64,000 nucleotides of DNA, taken from Myxococcaceae bacterium (lineage in GTDB: Bacteria > Myxococcota > Myxococcia > Myxococcales > Myxococcaceae). A model generated the notes under the pieces. The model searched no databases. It was not told the origin of the DNA and saw only the letters and a program-made list of their open reading frames with translations. Positions within the stretch are counted from its first letter, which is position 1. Each line of letters begins with the position of its first letter. Position numbers and translations under genes: made by a program. The stretch lies in assembly GCA_016793095.1 (NCBI GenBank), contig JAEUJQ010000005.1, forward strand, positions 62,001 through 126,000, written 5' to 3'. Positions 26,936 through 34,241 of the stretch are shown piece by piece.

Positions 26936-27628
26936 ATGGCCGAGCCGAAGAGCGACATCGCCGGTAGCATCCTCCCCGTCACCAAGCAGCAGGCGATGAT
27001 CATGCTGGAGTCCGTGTACCTCTGGATGGATCTCGGCAAGTTCGATCACGCGCGAGAGCTCGCCAACGGCGCGGCGGCCCTCATGCCGAAGACGAAGCAG
27101 GTGCAGTTCGCGCTGGGCACGATCGAGTTCAACCAGCAGAAGTACGACAAGGCGCTCCAGGCCTTCCGCGCAGCCCAGCGGCTCGACCCGAAGAGCGGTC
27201 TTGCGCGCGCGCACTGTGGTGAAGCGCTGGTGTTCATGGGCAAGACGGGGGAGGCCCTCAAGGAGCTCCAGGCGGCACGAGAGCTGGAAGATGACGGCGG
27301 GGTCGCCGAGTTCGCGTTCCGCCTCACGCTCTTCGCAGGCATCAGCGACGTCGAGCGCGCGCTGAAGGAGCCGAACGAGAAGAAGCGCTCGGAGCGCTTC
27401 GACAGCGCCCTCAAGGCGTTCCAGCTCGCGGCGAAGTTCGAGCCGAAGGCTCCCGAGCCCCGGATCCGGATCGGCGAGGTCAACGTCCTGCTCGGGAAGA
27501 ACGCCGAGGCGAAGACCGAGCTCGACGCCGCCACGAAGCTCGGTCCGTCCGACGAAGAGAAGGCGATGATCGAGAAGCTGCTCGAGGTCGCGGGCGGCAA
27601 GGTGAAGGACGCACCGAAGAAGCGCTAG
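26936..27628 (+). CDS. TPR protein of the T3SS-like locus (LcrH/SycD-like)
   Basis: 230 residues with at least three TPR units ('LWMDLGKFDHARELANGAAALMP', 'GTIEFNQQKYDKALQAFRAAQRLDP', 'RIRIGEVNVLLGKNAEAKTEL'). The opening 'AMIMLESVYLWMDLGKFDHA' resembles the LcrH/SycD class of T3SS chaperones that hold translocators or needle subunits. It follows the needle-like gene, so it may be its chaperone. GAAAGGA precedes ATG 26936. No signal peptide. Confidence 0.65.
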   Translation: MAEPKSDIAGSILPVTKQQAMIMLESVYLWMDLGKFDHARELANGAAALMPKTKQVQFALGTIEFNQQKYDKALQAFRAAQRLDPKSGLARAHCGEALVFMGKTGEALKELQAARELEDDGGVAEFAFRLTLFAGISDVERALKEPNEKKRSERFDSALKAFQLAAKFEPKAPEPRIRIGEVNVLLGKNAEAKTELDAATKLGPSDEEKAMIEKLLEVAGGKVKDAPKKR

Positions 27629-27650
27629 GCTTCTTCGAAACGAGGAGCTC

Positions 27651-28061
27651 ATGTCCGTTCGAGGTGTCGGTCGCGGTGGCAAAGCGGGTGGGGCCGGGCG
27701 TGCCGGCGCCGCGGGCGGTGCGAGCGGAGCGTCGAAGGCGCAAGGGGCGTTCGGCTCGAAGGTCGATCGCACCGAGTCGCTGGTGGGCCCGTCGGGGCTC
27801 GTGGGCTCGTCGAACGTGGGCGCGACCGCCGCCACCAATCCCGTCGTCGCGCAGGCCCTCGACATCGCGCGGCAGATGAAGGCCGGGCAGATCAAGAGCC
27901 GCGACGAAGCCACCAAGAAGCTCGTCTCGGACATCCTTCGCGACAAGGTTCGCACGCAGTCCCGACAGCTCACCGAGAAGATCGTCGAGCAGCTCAAGGA
28001 CGATCCCCGCCTGGCCCAGACCCTCGAGCGCCTGTGGAACAAGGCCGAGCAAGAGGAGTAA
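27651..28061 (+). CDS. Small protein upstream of the sigma factor, possible FlgM-like anti-sigma
   Basis: 136 residues. Residues 1-65 are Gly/Ala/Ser-rich and probably disordered. The rest is helical: 'ALDIARQMKAGQIKSRDEATKKLVSDIL' then 'LTEKIVEQLKDDPRLAQTLERLW'. The block around 'QMKAGQIKSRD' is loosely like the FlgM core (I-R-N-G-x-L-K). Disordered N-terminus, size and position 7 nt upstream of a FliA-family sigma gene fit an anti-sigma factor, but sequence support is weak. It could equally be another locus-specific component. GAGGAG precedes the ATG. Confidence 0.5.
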   Translation: MSVRGVGRGGKAGGAGRAGAAGGASGASKAQGAFGSKVDRTESLVGPSGLVGSSNVGATAATNPVVAQALDIARQMKAGQIKSRDEATKKLVSDILRDKVRTQSRQLTEKIVEQLKDDPRLAQTLERLWNKAEQEE

Positions 28062-28068
28062 CCGGCCC

Positions 28069-28944
28069 TTGCCTCTCGCGGAATCCAAGGCGCAGATCCT
28101 GGAGAAGTACGGCGCCTACGTGAGGTCGCTGGCCGCCCAGGTCCGCAAGCAGTTCAACTCCCAGTTCGAGATGGAGGAGCTCGTCGCCTGGGGCCAGGTC
28201 GGTCTGCTCGAGGCCGCCGAGCGCTTCGATGCGCGGGTGGGCGCGAACTTCCTCACGTTCGCCCACTACCGGATCAAGGGAGCGATCTACGACGGTCTCC
28301 GCAAGATGGGGGTGCTGAAGGGCGGTGGGGCGGCCTCGGAGCGCGCCAACGCCTACCTGGGCAACCTCGCGGATCGTGAAGGCGGCGGGGGTGGGCTGGA
28401 GGACGAGGTCGAGCGGATCTCGAGCGCCGTCACGGGTCTGGCGATGGTGTTCGGCACCAGCCTCGATGGCGCGGAAGGTATGGGAATCTCTGATGATTCC
28501 CTTCCTCCTGACGAACGCATCCAGATGGAGCAGATGCGTCGGCGGGTTCGGTCGGCCATCGAGAAGCTACCGGAAAAAGAGCGGAAACTGCTGCAGGGCT
28601 ACTACTTTCAGAACAAGACGCTCGAGGAAGCAGGCGCGGAGATTGGACAATCCAAGTCCTGGGCGAGCCGGCTCCACGCGCGGGCGGTTGAACGGTTGAA
28701 GCAACTCCTCGAAGATGAGGACGATAACTCTACAGACGACTTGAGGAGGCACCACCATGGCGGGTCCACTGGCAGGAATTTCAGCGGCGCAAATCGCCCA
28801 GCAGAAGCTGCCCGAGCAGGGCTTGCAGCAGGCCAACAAGGCGGGCCCAAGCAAGTTCGATCAGGCGATGAAGACGCAGGGGGTCGACAAGGCCCAGAGC
28901 GCCCAGTCGGTCCAGGGCACGCAGCAGGTCCAGCACGCCGATAA
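28069..28944 (+). CDS. FliA/WhiG-family sigma factor with abnormal C-terminal tail
   Basis: Sigma region 2 is clear at 30-85 ('EMEELVAWGQVGLLEAAERFD', 'FLTFAHYRIKGAIYDGLRKMG') and region 4 at about 165-220 ('LPEKERKLLQGYYFQNKTLEEAG', 'SKSWASRLHARAVERLKQLL'); the middle region is glycine-rich. The start is TTG 28069 with AAGAGGAG 10 nt before. The normal end would be near residue 225, but the frame runs on about 66 residues, overlapping the sctI gene by 188 nt with low-complexity sequence. Either the tail is real or a one-base indel near 28700-28742 removed the stop (a TGA lies at 28742 in the next frame). It may serve the motif shared by the three subunit genes. Confidence 0.8.
   Translation: MPLAESKAQILEKYGAYVRSLAAQVRKQFNSQFEMEELVAWGQVGLLEAAERFDARVGANFLTFAHYRIKGAIYDGLRKMGVLKGGGAASERANAYLGNLADREGGGGGLEDEVERISSAVTGLAMVFGTSLDGAEGMGISDDSLPPDERIQMEQMRRRVRSAIEKLPEKERKLLQGYYFQNKTLEEAGAEIGQSKSWASRLHARAVERLKQLLEDEDDNSTDDLRRHHHGGSTGRNFSGANRPAEAARAGLAAGQQGGPKQVRSGDEDAGGRQGPERPVGPGHAAGPARR
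28701..28728 (+). promoter_or_regulatory. Shared locus promoter motif, copy 2 (inside the sigma gene)
   Basis: GCAACT (28701-28706), 16 nt, GATAAC (28723-28728), 28 nt before sctI. The -10 side reads GACGATAA, matching the sigma-28 -10 consensus GCCGATAA at 7 of 8 positions. It lies inside the region-4 coding end of the sigma gene. Confidence 0.5.
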
Positions 28945-29281
28945 GGCGCGTCAGATCGAGCAGGCGGGCAAGATCGAGAAGGGGTCGCTCAACAAGGTCT
29001 CTGACAAGCTGACCGCGAAGGGCATGGACCCTGTCGCCCAGAAGAACGAGGTCAACAAGGGCTCCAGTCTGCTGAAGGGCCTGGTGGCCAACATGGAGAA
29101 GGGCCAGGCCTCGATCGACAAGCTCATCAACGGCGGGCTCAACGGCGCCAACTTCTCCAACACCGAGATGCTGGCGATGCAGGCCGGCATGTACAAGTAC
29201 ACGCAGGAGCTGGAGCTGACCGGCAAGGTCGTCGAGAAGGCCACCAGCGGCCTGAAGGACACCCTCAAGACGCAGGTCTGA
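28757..29281 (+). CDS. sctI: T3SS inner-rod protein SctI
   Basis: 174 residues. The C-terminal 40 residues carry the inner-rod signature: 'EMLAMQAGMYKYTQELELTG', then 'KVVEKATSGLKDTLKTQV', matching the L..Q...Y...E...K.......L...Q pattern of YscI/PscI/PrgJ proteins. The N-terminal 110 residues are Gln/Lys-rich and likely flexible. Placement directly before the SctJ gene is the standard yscI-yscJ order. GAGGAGG lies 7 nt before the ATG. It has its own promoter-like motif and a terminator after it. The rod links the export gate to the needle. Confidence 0.78.
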   Translation: MAGPLAGISAAQIAQQKLPEQGLQQANKAGPSKFDQAMKTQGVDKAQSAQSVQGTQQVQHADKARQIEQAGKIEKGSLNKVSDKLTAKGMDPVAQKNEVNKGSSLLKGLVANMEKGQASIDKLINGGLNGANFSNTEMLAMQAGMYKYTQELELTGKVVEKATSGLKDTLKTQV

Positions 29282-29303
29282 GGTCGCCGTCAGCCGCCCC
29301 GAA

Positions 29304-29338
29304 GGGCAGTCACCGAGAAGGTGGCTGCCCTTTTTGTT
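29304..29338 (+). terminator. Rho-independent terminator after sctI
   Basis: GGGCAGTCACC (29304-29314), loop GAGAA, GGTGGCTGCCC (29320-29330): 11 bp with one G-T pair, followed by TTTTTGTT. A complete intrinsic terminator inside the locus, 22 nt after the sctI stop. Confidence 0.85.
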
Positions 29339-29366
29339 TCCGAGCCGTAGTAGGGTTCGCAACCCG

Positions 29367-30173
29367 ATGCCCTGCTCGGCCACCAGACTCCTCATCGCCT
29401 TCGGTCTCCTCGCGCTCACCGGCTGCACCGTCGAACTTCAGCACGACCTGACCGAGGACGATGCCAACGAGATCTACGTCGTCCTCCAGAACAACGGGAT
29501 CGGCGCGACCAAGCTCAAGGAAGAGGGAGGCAATGAGCCGCGCTACATCATCAGCGTGGGCAAGCAAGACGTCGCCGCCGCTGCCCAGTTGCTGAAGGAT
29601 CACTCCCTGCCGCGTCCCAAGGCCGACGGCCTCGCGGTCTTCAAGCGGATGAAGGGCATGATCCCGACGCAGACGGAGGAGCGGGCCATGTTCATCGAGG
29701 CCCTCGCCGGCGAGATCTCCAACGCGCTGAACCGCTACCCCGGCGTGCTCGAGGCGCGCGCCATCGTGATGATCCCCGAGGTGAACGATCTCACCCAGCC
29801 GGAGAAGCGGCCGATGCCCACCGCCTCCGTCTTCATCAAGTACACGCCGGGCACCGACGAGAAGGCGTCGATGCCCTTCAGCGTGAGCGAGGTGCAGGAG
29901 TTCGTGGCCAACTCAGTCACCGAGCTGAAGAAGGAGAACGTGAAGGTCCTCGCGACCGCGGCGAAGCCGGTCGAGGTGACGATGGACCCCGCGAAACAGC
30001 CACAGACGGTGCTTGGGCTGCGCATGGACAAGACCAGCGCCGACACCTTCAAGGTGATGGTGGCGGTGAACGCGGTCCTGTTCCTCGCGCTGGCGGGCGT
30101 CGCGGCGTTCCTCATCATCCGCAAGCCCGGCGGCAACGGCCGCCCCACTCGCAAGACGCAGCCGGAGAGCTGA
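29367..30173 (+). CDS. sctJ: T3SS inner-membrane ring lipoprotein SctJ
   Basis: 268 residues. Lipoprotein signal with lipobox 'LALTGC' (about residue 20), then the YscJ/FliF ring-building domain: 'LTEDDANEIYVVLQNNGIGA', 'GLAVFKRMKGMIPTQTEERAMFIEALAGEIS' (about 90-120), 'ARAIVMIPEV', 'TASVFIKY'. A C-terminal TM (about 235-257, 'VMVAVNAVLFLALAGVAAFLII') and short basic tail complete the SctJ plan. It forms the periplasmic face of the inner-membrane ring. Only a TAGGGT box lies between the terminator and ATG 29367. Confidence 0.9.
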   Translation: MPCSATRLLIAFGLLALTGCTVELQHDLTEDDANEIYVVLQNNGIGATKLKEEGGNEPRYIISVGKQDVAAAAQLLKDHSLPRPKADGLAVFKRMKGMIPTQTEERAMFIEALAGEISNALNRYPGVLEARAIVMIPEVNDLTQPEKRPMPTASVFIKYTPGTDEKASMPFSVSEVQEFVANSVTELKKENVKVLATAAKPVEVTMDPAKQPQTVLGLRMDKTSADTFKVMVAVNAVLFLALAGVAAFLIIRKPGGNGRPTRKTQPES

Positions 30174-30199
30174 GCCCCGGCGATCGAAAGCGGTGACGA

Positions 30200-31657
30200 G
30201 TGGAACAGTACTTCGCGTCCCTCTCGAAGCGGCAGACGATGCTGCTGCTCACGGCGCTGGCTTTCGGCGGCTCCGACGCGATCGGCTCGTTCGAGCACCT
30301 GGCTCCCGAAGAGGAGGAGCTGCTCAAGCACCGCGCGCAGGGCCTGCTGCAGATCCCCCGAGACAAGCGCATTCCCCTGGTGATCCAGGAGATCAAGCGC
30401 ATCGTGATCGCCCGCCGGCGCCAGCTCGCGAACGCCGACCCGAAGCGGCTCGCTGCGTTGCTCTCCCGTGAGCGAGGTGCGCTGGTCGAGGTCGTGCTCC
30501 GCGCGTTGCCGAGCGAGCTCGCTGATGCCTGTCGCGCCGAGCTGGGGCCGCGCCCGACCATCAAGCTGGCTCGCGAGGTGCGCCCCGACATTCTCTCGAT
30601 CGTTCGTTGGCGGCTCGAAGAAGGGCTCAAGCAGGGGGCGCCGCAGGTCGGCACCTTCCGCTTCACCGATCTGCTGATGATGCCGCAGCGCGAGGTGCTC
30701 TCGATCTGCGATCGCATGGGCGCGCGGGTGCTGGCGACCGCGGTCGCAGGCCTGGGCGACGCCGATCGCGAGGCGTTCTTCTCGAAGTTGCCGCCCGATC
30801 AGCGCGCGTTGGCGCACAAGGCGGCGGAGGCCGGAAAGGCACGGCGGCTGTCCGAGGGTGACGCGAAGACGGTGCTCGAGATCCACGGCGCCCTCGAGAC
30901 GCCCTCGGCGGGCATGCGGTCGGCCGGCGCGCAACGGGTGATACGGGCGTCGGTCGCCCAGGGCCCCGAGTTCGCGCAACGGCTGGTGGAGCGGCACTTG
31001 ACGGGCGAGCTCGGCAAGGTGCTCCAGCGATGGCTGAAGGAAGAGAAGAGCAAGGCAGTGAAGGGCGACGGAGGGCGGCTCGACATCGTCGAGCAGATGG
31101 AGCGGCTGGCCCAGAAGGGCGTCATCGATCGCCCGCTCCGTCTGCCGCCCCCGATGAAGGCGCCTGAGCTCGCGCCCGTTCAGGCGCCGCCCGGTCGGCG
31201 GAGCGGGTCGCTGAACCAGGTGCCTCCTCAGTTCCGGAACCAGCCGGTTCAGGAGCGGCCTCCCGAGCGGAGCCGGGTGGGGCCGGCACCCGAGCGAAGC
31301 CGGGTGGAGCCCGCGCCTGAACGGAGCCGGGTGGAGGCCGCGCCAGGCCAGCCGCGGCGTGACCCGATCGCCGAGCGCAACGCCCGGCGTGCCGGTGTCG
31401 CCTCTTCGCGGGCCGTTCCGCCTGGCGCCCAGCTCAAGGGCTCGAGCGATCCGTCAGCGTCCGGCGTGCGGCGCATCATGCGTGATGGAAAGCCACTTCC
31501 GAGGGATCCCACCGAGACCGTTGCACCCCAGCCGAAGCCCCGCCGCGCGATGACGTCGCCGGCCGTTCAGGAGCTGCCTCGCCGGAAGGAGCGGCCCGCC
31601 GACGGATCGTCCGACCCGAAGGGCCCCAACCGTGGATCGGGCGGACGTTCGGGCTAG
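30200..31657 (+). CDS. FliG-like protein at the SctK position
   Basis: 485 residues, cytosolic. Residues about 80-230 read like FliG middle and C domains: 'LAALLSRERGALVEVVLRALPSELA', 'FRFTDLLMMPQREVLSICDRMG', 'LGDADREAFFSKLPPDQRA', compared with the FliG pattern F-x-F-x-D-L ... L. A second weak copy may lie at 235-300. The C-terminal 160 residues are Pro/Arg-rich and disordered with a three-fold repeat. In known injectisomes this site between SctJ and SctL holds SctK; FliG-like proteins are flagellar rotor parts. So this is either a divergent adaptor between ring and SctQ or a FliG relic. Confidence 0.65.
   Translation: MEQYFASLSKRQTMLLLTALAFGGSDAIGSFEHLAPEEEELLKHRAQGLLQIPRDKRIPLVIQEIKRIVIARRRQLANADPKRLAALLSRERGALVEVVLRALPSELADACRAELGPRPTIKLAREVRPDILSIVRWRLEEGLKQGAPQVGTFRFTDLLMMPQREVLSICDRMGARVLATAVAGLGDADREAFFSKLPPDQRALAHKAAEAGKARRLSEGDAKTVLEIHGALETPSAGMRSAGAQRVIRASVAQGPEFAQRLVERHLTGELGKVLQRWLKEEKSKAVKGDGGRLDIVEQMERLAQKGVIDRPLRLPPPMKAPELAPVQAPPGRRSGSLNQVPPQFRNQPVQERPPERSRVGPAPERSRVEPAPERSRVEAAPGQPRRDPIAERNARRAGVASSRAVPPGAQLKGSSDPSASGVRRIMRDGKPLPRDPTETVAPQPKPRRAMTSPAVQELPRRKERPADGSSDPKGPNRGSGGRSG
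31262..31342 (+). repeat. Three tandem 27-nt repeats
   Basis: Three in-frame 27-nt units (31262, 31289, 31316) encode PERSRVGPA, PERSRVEPA and PERSRVEAA in the disordered tail of the FliG-like protein. Units differ by only a few bases, suggesting recent copy-number change. Confidence 0.85.
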
Positions 31658-31669
31658 ACTGGGCCCTGA

Positions 31670-32374
31670 ATGGAAGACGAACGTCGGCCGGCCCCCTCCT
31701 CGAGGGTGCTGGGCAAAGTCATCAAGAGCGGCGATGCGGGTGACGGGCCAGCCCCCGAAGCCAAGCCCATGCTGCCTCCGCCCCGTCGCGGGGGCGTCGT
31801 CAACGCCGAGGAGTTCGAAGCGATGACGGCTGCCAAACAGATCATCGTCGACGCCCAGAAGAAGGCCGACGAGATCAAGGCCGAGGCGCTGCGCTTCAAG
31901 GAAGAGGTCTTCGCGAAGGCGCGCGAGGAGGCGAAGGCTGACGTGCAGGCCCGGGCCGCCGAGGAGCTGGCGCGCGCGAAGATGCAGGCCGGGCAGATCG
32001 TCGCCGAGGCCGAGAAGGACGTGCTCGAGCTGGCCTTGAAGATGGCTGCCAAGATCATCGGCCGCGACCTCGAGCGCAATCAAGACGTGGTGCTCGAGGT
32101 CTGTGCGACGGCCATCGAGGCGGCGCGCGGCTCGAAGGCGATGATCCTCAAGGTGCACCCCGAAGACGGCAAGGTGCTGCGCGAGAAGCGCCCCCGCCTC
32201 ATGGAGCTGATCGGCCGCGCCGTGGACATCGCCATTCGCGACGACGCCGAGGTCGAGCGCGGGGGCTGCGTCATCCAGACCGAGTTCGGCGTCATCGATG
32301 GGCAGATCCGCACGCAGTTCGAGATGCTGCGCAACGTGCTGATGCCCGACGGCCAGAAGAAGGAGTCGAAGTAG
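31670..32374 (+). CDS. sctL: T3SS stator protein SctL (FliH family)
   Basis: 234 residues. A proline-rich N-terminus is followed by a long Ala/Glu/Lys coiled coil (about 50-110, 'KKADEIKAEALRFKEEVFAK') and the compact C-domain 'ALKMAAKIIGRDLERNQDVVLEV', 'GCVIQTEFGVIDGQIRTQFEML', as in FliH/YscL/V-ATPase E. SctL dimers hold the ATPase and tie it to SctQ. It ends 3 nt before sctN, the conserved order. Confidence 0.88.
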   Translation: MEDERRPAPSSRVLGKVIKSGDAGDGPAPEAKPMLPPPRRGGVVNAEEFEAMTAAKQIIVDAQKKADEIKAEALRFKEEVFAKAREEAKADVQARAAEELARAKMQAGQIVAEAEKDVLELALKMAAKIIGRDLERNQDVVLEVCATAIEAARGSKAMILKVHPEDGKVLREKRPRLMELIGRAVDIAIRDDAEVERGGCVIQTEFGVIDGQIRTQFEMLRNVLMPDGQKKESK

Positions 32375-32377
32375 GCC

Positions 32378-33700
32378 ATGGCGATCGATCTGCGCCGCTA
32401 CCACGAGCTCTTGAAGACGGCCCAGACCGTGCGGGTGCGGGGCCGGGTGACCGAGCTGACGGGCCTGGTGATCAAGGCCGCGGTGCCCAACGTGCGCGTC
32501 GGCGAGGTGTGCATCATCAAGCGCGGGCGCGAGTCGGTGCGCGCCGAGGTGGTGGGGTTTCAGGGCGAGCAGGTCATGCTCATGCCGCTCGGTGAGCTCT
32601 CGGGCATCGGCCCGGACAGCGAGGTGATCCCCACGGGACGGCCGCTCACGATCCGCGCCGGTGACGGCCTGCTCGGGCGAGTCTTGAACGGGCTCGGCGA
32701 GCCGATCGACGGCAAGCCGCTCCCCGCAGAGGGCATGCAGGACTGGGCGGTGGATCGCGACTGCCCCGACCCGTTCAAGCGCATGCGCATCACCCGGCCG
32801 CTCCCGCTCGGTGTCCGGTGCATCGACGGGCTCTTGACCGTGGGCGAGGGGCAGCGCATCGGCCTGTTCGCCGGTTCCGGCGTCGGCAAGTCCACGCTCA
32901 TGGGGCAGATCGCCCGGAACACCGCCGCCGAGCTGTCGGTCATCGCGCTGATCGGCGAGCGTGGCCGCGAGGTGCTCGAGTTCATCGAAGACGCGCTCGG
33001 CCACGAGGGCATGAAGCGCTCGGTGGTGGTCTGCGCCACGTCCGACCAGCCGTCCCTGGTGCGTCTGCGCGCCGGCTACGTCGCCACCTCGATCGCCGAG
33101 TACTTCCGCGAGCGCGGCGGCAACGTGCTCTTCATGCTCGACACCGTGACGCGTCTCGCCCGCGCCCAGCGCGAGATCGGCCTCGCCATCGGTGAGCCCC
33201 CGGCGCGCCAGGGCTACCCGCCCAGCGTCTTCTCGATGCTGCCGCGCATGCTCGAGCGCACCGGCAACAGCGACAAGGGCCGCTGCACCGCCATCTACAC
33301 CTGCCTCGTGGCCGGCGGTGACATGGAAGAGCCGATCGCCGACGAAGTGCGCGGTATTCTCGACGGCCACTTCATCTTGAACCGCGCCATCGGCGAGCGG
33401 AACCAGTGGCCCGCGATGGACGTGCTCGCCTCGCTCTCACGTGTGATGAGCCAGATCGCGACCAAGGAGCACAAGAAGGCAGCGGGCCTGCTGCGCCAGA
33501 CCTTGTCCACCTACGAGAAGCAGCGCGACCTGATCCTCCTCGGCGCCTACCAGTACGGCACCGACCCGCGCACCGACTACGCCATCGACAAGTACGACCA
33601 GATCATCGGGTACCTGAAGCAGGACACCCACGACAGCACCCCGTTCGACGAGACGGTCCAGCGGCTGGTGGACATGTTCGCTGACGCGCCCACCACCTGA
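32378..33700 (+). CDS. sctN: T3SS ATPase SctN (FliI family)
   Basis: 440 residues, the usual length. Walker A 'GSGVGKST' (166-173) in 'GLFAGSGVGKSTLMGQI', catalytic glutamate in 'ALIGERGREVLEF', Walker B 'VLFMLDTVTRLARAQREIGL', and 'GEPPARQGYPPSVFSMLP' are diagnostic of the FliI/YscN ATPases rather than F1. The hexamer strips chaperones and unfolds substrates at the base of the export gate. ATG 32378 follows sctL by 3 nt. Confidence 0.95.
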   Translation: MAIDLRRYHELLKTAQTVRVRGRVTELTGLVIKAAVPNVRVGEVCIIKRGRESVRAEVVGFQGEQVMLMPLGELSGIGPDSEVIPTGRPLTIRAGDGLLGRVLNGLGEPIDGKPLPAEGMQDWAVDRDCPDPFKRMRITRPLPLGVRCIDGLLTVGEGQRIGLFAGSGVGKSTLMGQIARNTAAELSVIALIGERGREVLEFIEDALGHEGMKRSVVVCATSDQPSLVRLRAGYVATSIAEYFRERGGNVLFMLDTVTRLARAQREIGLAIGEPPARQGYPPSVFSMLPRMLERTGNSDKGRCTAIYTCLVAGGDMEEPIADEVRGILDGHFILNRAIGERNQWPAMDVLASLSRVMSQIATKEHKKAAGLLRQTLSTYEKQRDLILLGAYQYGTDPRTDYAIDKYDQIIGYLKQDTHDSTPFDETVQRLVDMFADAPTT

Positions 33701-33714
33701 CGCGAAGGGGTGCT

Positions 33715-33730
33715 AGGCTTTTCGAAGCCT
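33715..33730 (+). promoter_or_regulatory. Small hairpin in the sctO translation start region
   Basis: AGGCTT, loop TTCG, AAGCCT ends one base before the sctO ATG (33732). The only ribosome-site-like stretch, GAAGGGG (33703-33709), is on its 5' side at 22 nt. Folding the hairpin would shorten the effective distance to about 6 nt. Confidence 0.4.
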
Positions 33731-33731
33731 T

Positions 33732-34241
33732 ATGCCCCCGTATCGACTCCAGGCGCTGCTCGACATCCGCATCAAGGCCGAGGAGGACGCGAAGGACGCG
33801 TTCTCGGCGGCCGTCAAGGCGGCCGAGGCCGAGAAGAAGAAGCTGGTCACCATGCAGCAGGACCTGGAGAAGAAGAAGGTCGATCGCAAGGCGAAGGTGC
33901 AGGCCTTCCTCGAAGACGTCACGAAGAAGGGCGGCGGCATCGCGGGGTTCCAGCAGATGAACCGGTTCGAGGAGCGCCTCAAAGATGACGAGGCGCAGCT
34001 GGCGCTGGAGATCGAACGACAGAAAGAAGCGGTCACCCAGGCCGAGAAGGTGGTCGAGCAGCGACGCCAGGAGATGGCGGAGGCCACCATCGAGAAGAAG
34101 GCCATCGAGAAGCACAAGGACACCTGGAAGAAGCAGGTGCGCTACGAGCTGCAGCAGAAGGAAGAGATGAACCAGGAGGAGATCGGCAACACGCTCCACC
34201 TTGCCCGCGTACGCGCCGCGGAGAAGAAGAAGTCCTCATGA
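33732..34241 (+). CDS. sctO: T3SS stalk protein SctO (FliJ/YscO-like)
   Basis: 169 residues, almost wholly a two-helix antiparallel coiled coil. The start 'PPYRLQALLDIRIKAEEDAKD' is the FliJ opening (Y-R-L-Q-x-L-L-x-x-R). FliJ/SctO is the gamma-like axle inside the SctN hexamer and couples ATP use to the export gate. Position directly after sctN is conserved. It overlaps the SctP-like gene by 4 nt (ATGA). Confidence 0.82.
   Translation: MPPYRLQALLDIRIKAEEDAKDAFSAAVKAAEAEKKKLVTMQQDLEKKKVDRKAKVQAFLEDVTKKGGGIAGFQQMNRFEERLKDDEAQLALEIERQKEAVTQAEKVVEQRRQEMAEATIEKKAIEKHKDTWKKQVRYELQQKEEMNQEEIGNTLHLARVRAAEKKKSS

Noticed and set aside
28937-28944. Perfect sigma-28 -10 sequence GCCGATAA inside sctI
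   Set aside because: No TAAA-like -35 box at the right distance and it lies within coding sequence for HADKA; judged coincidence.
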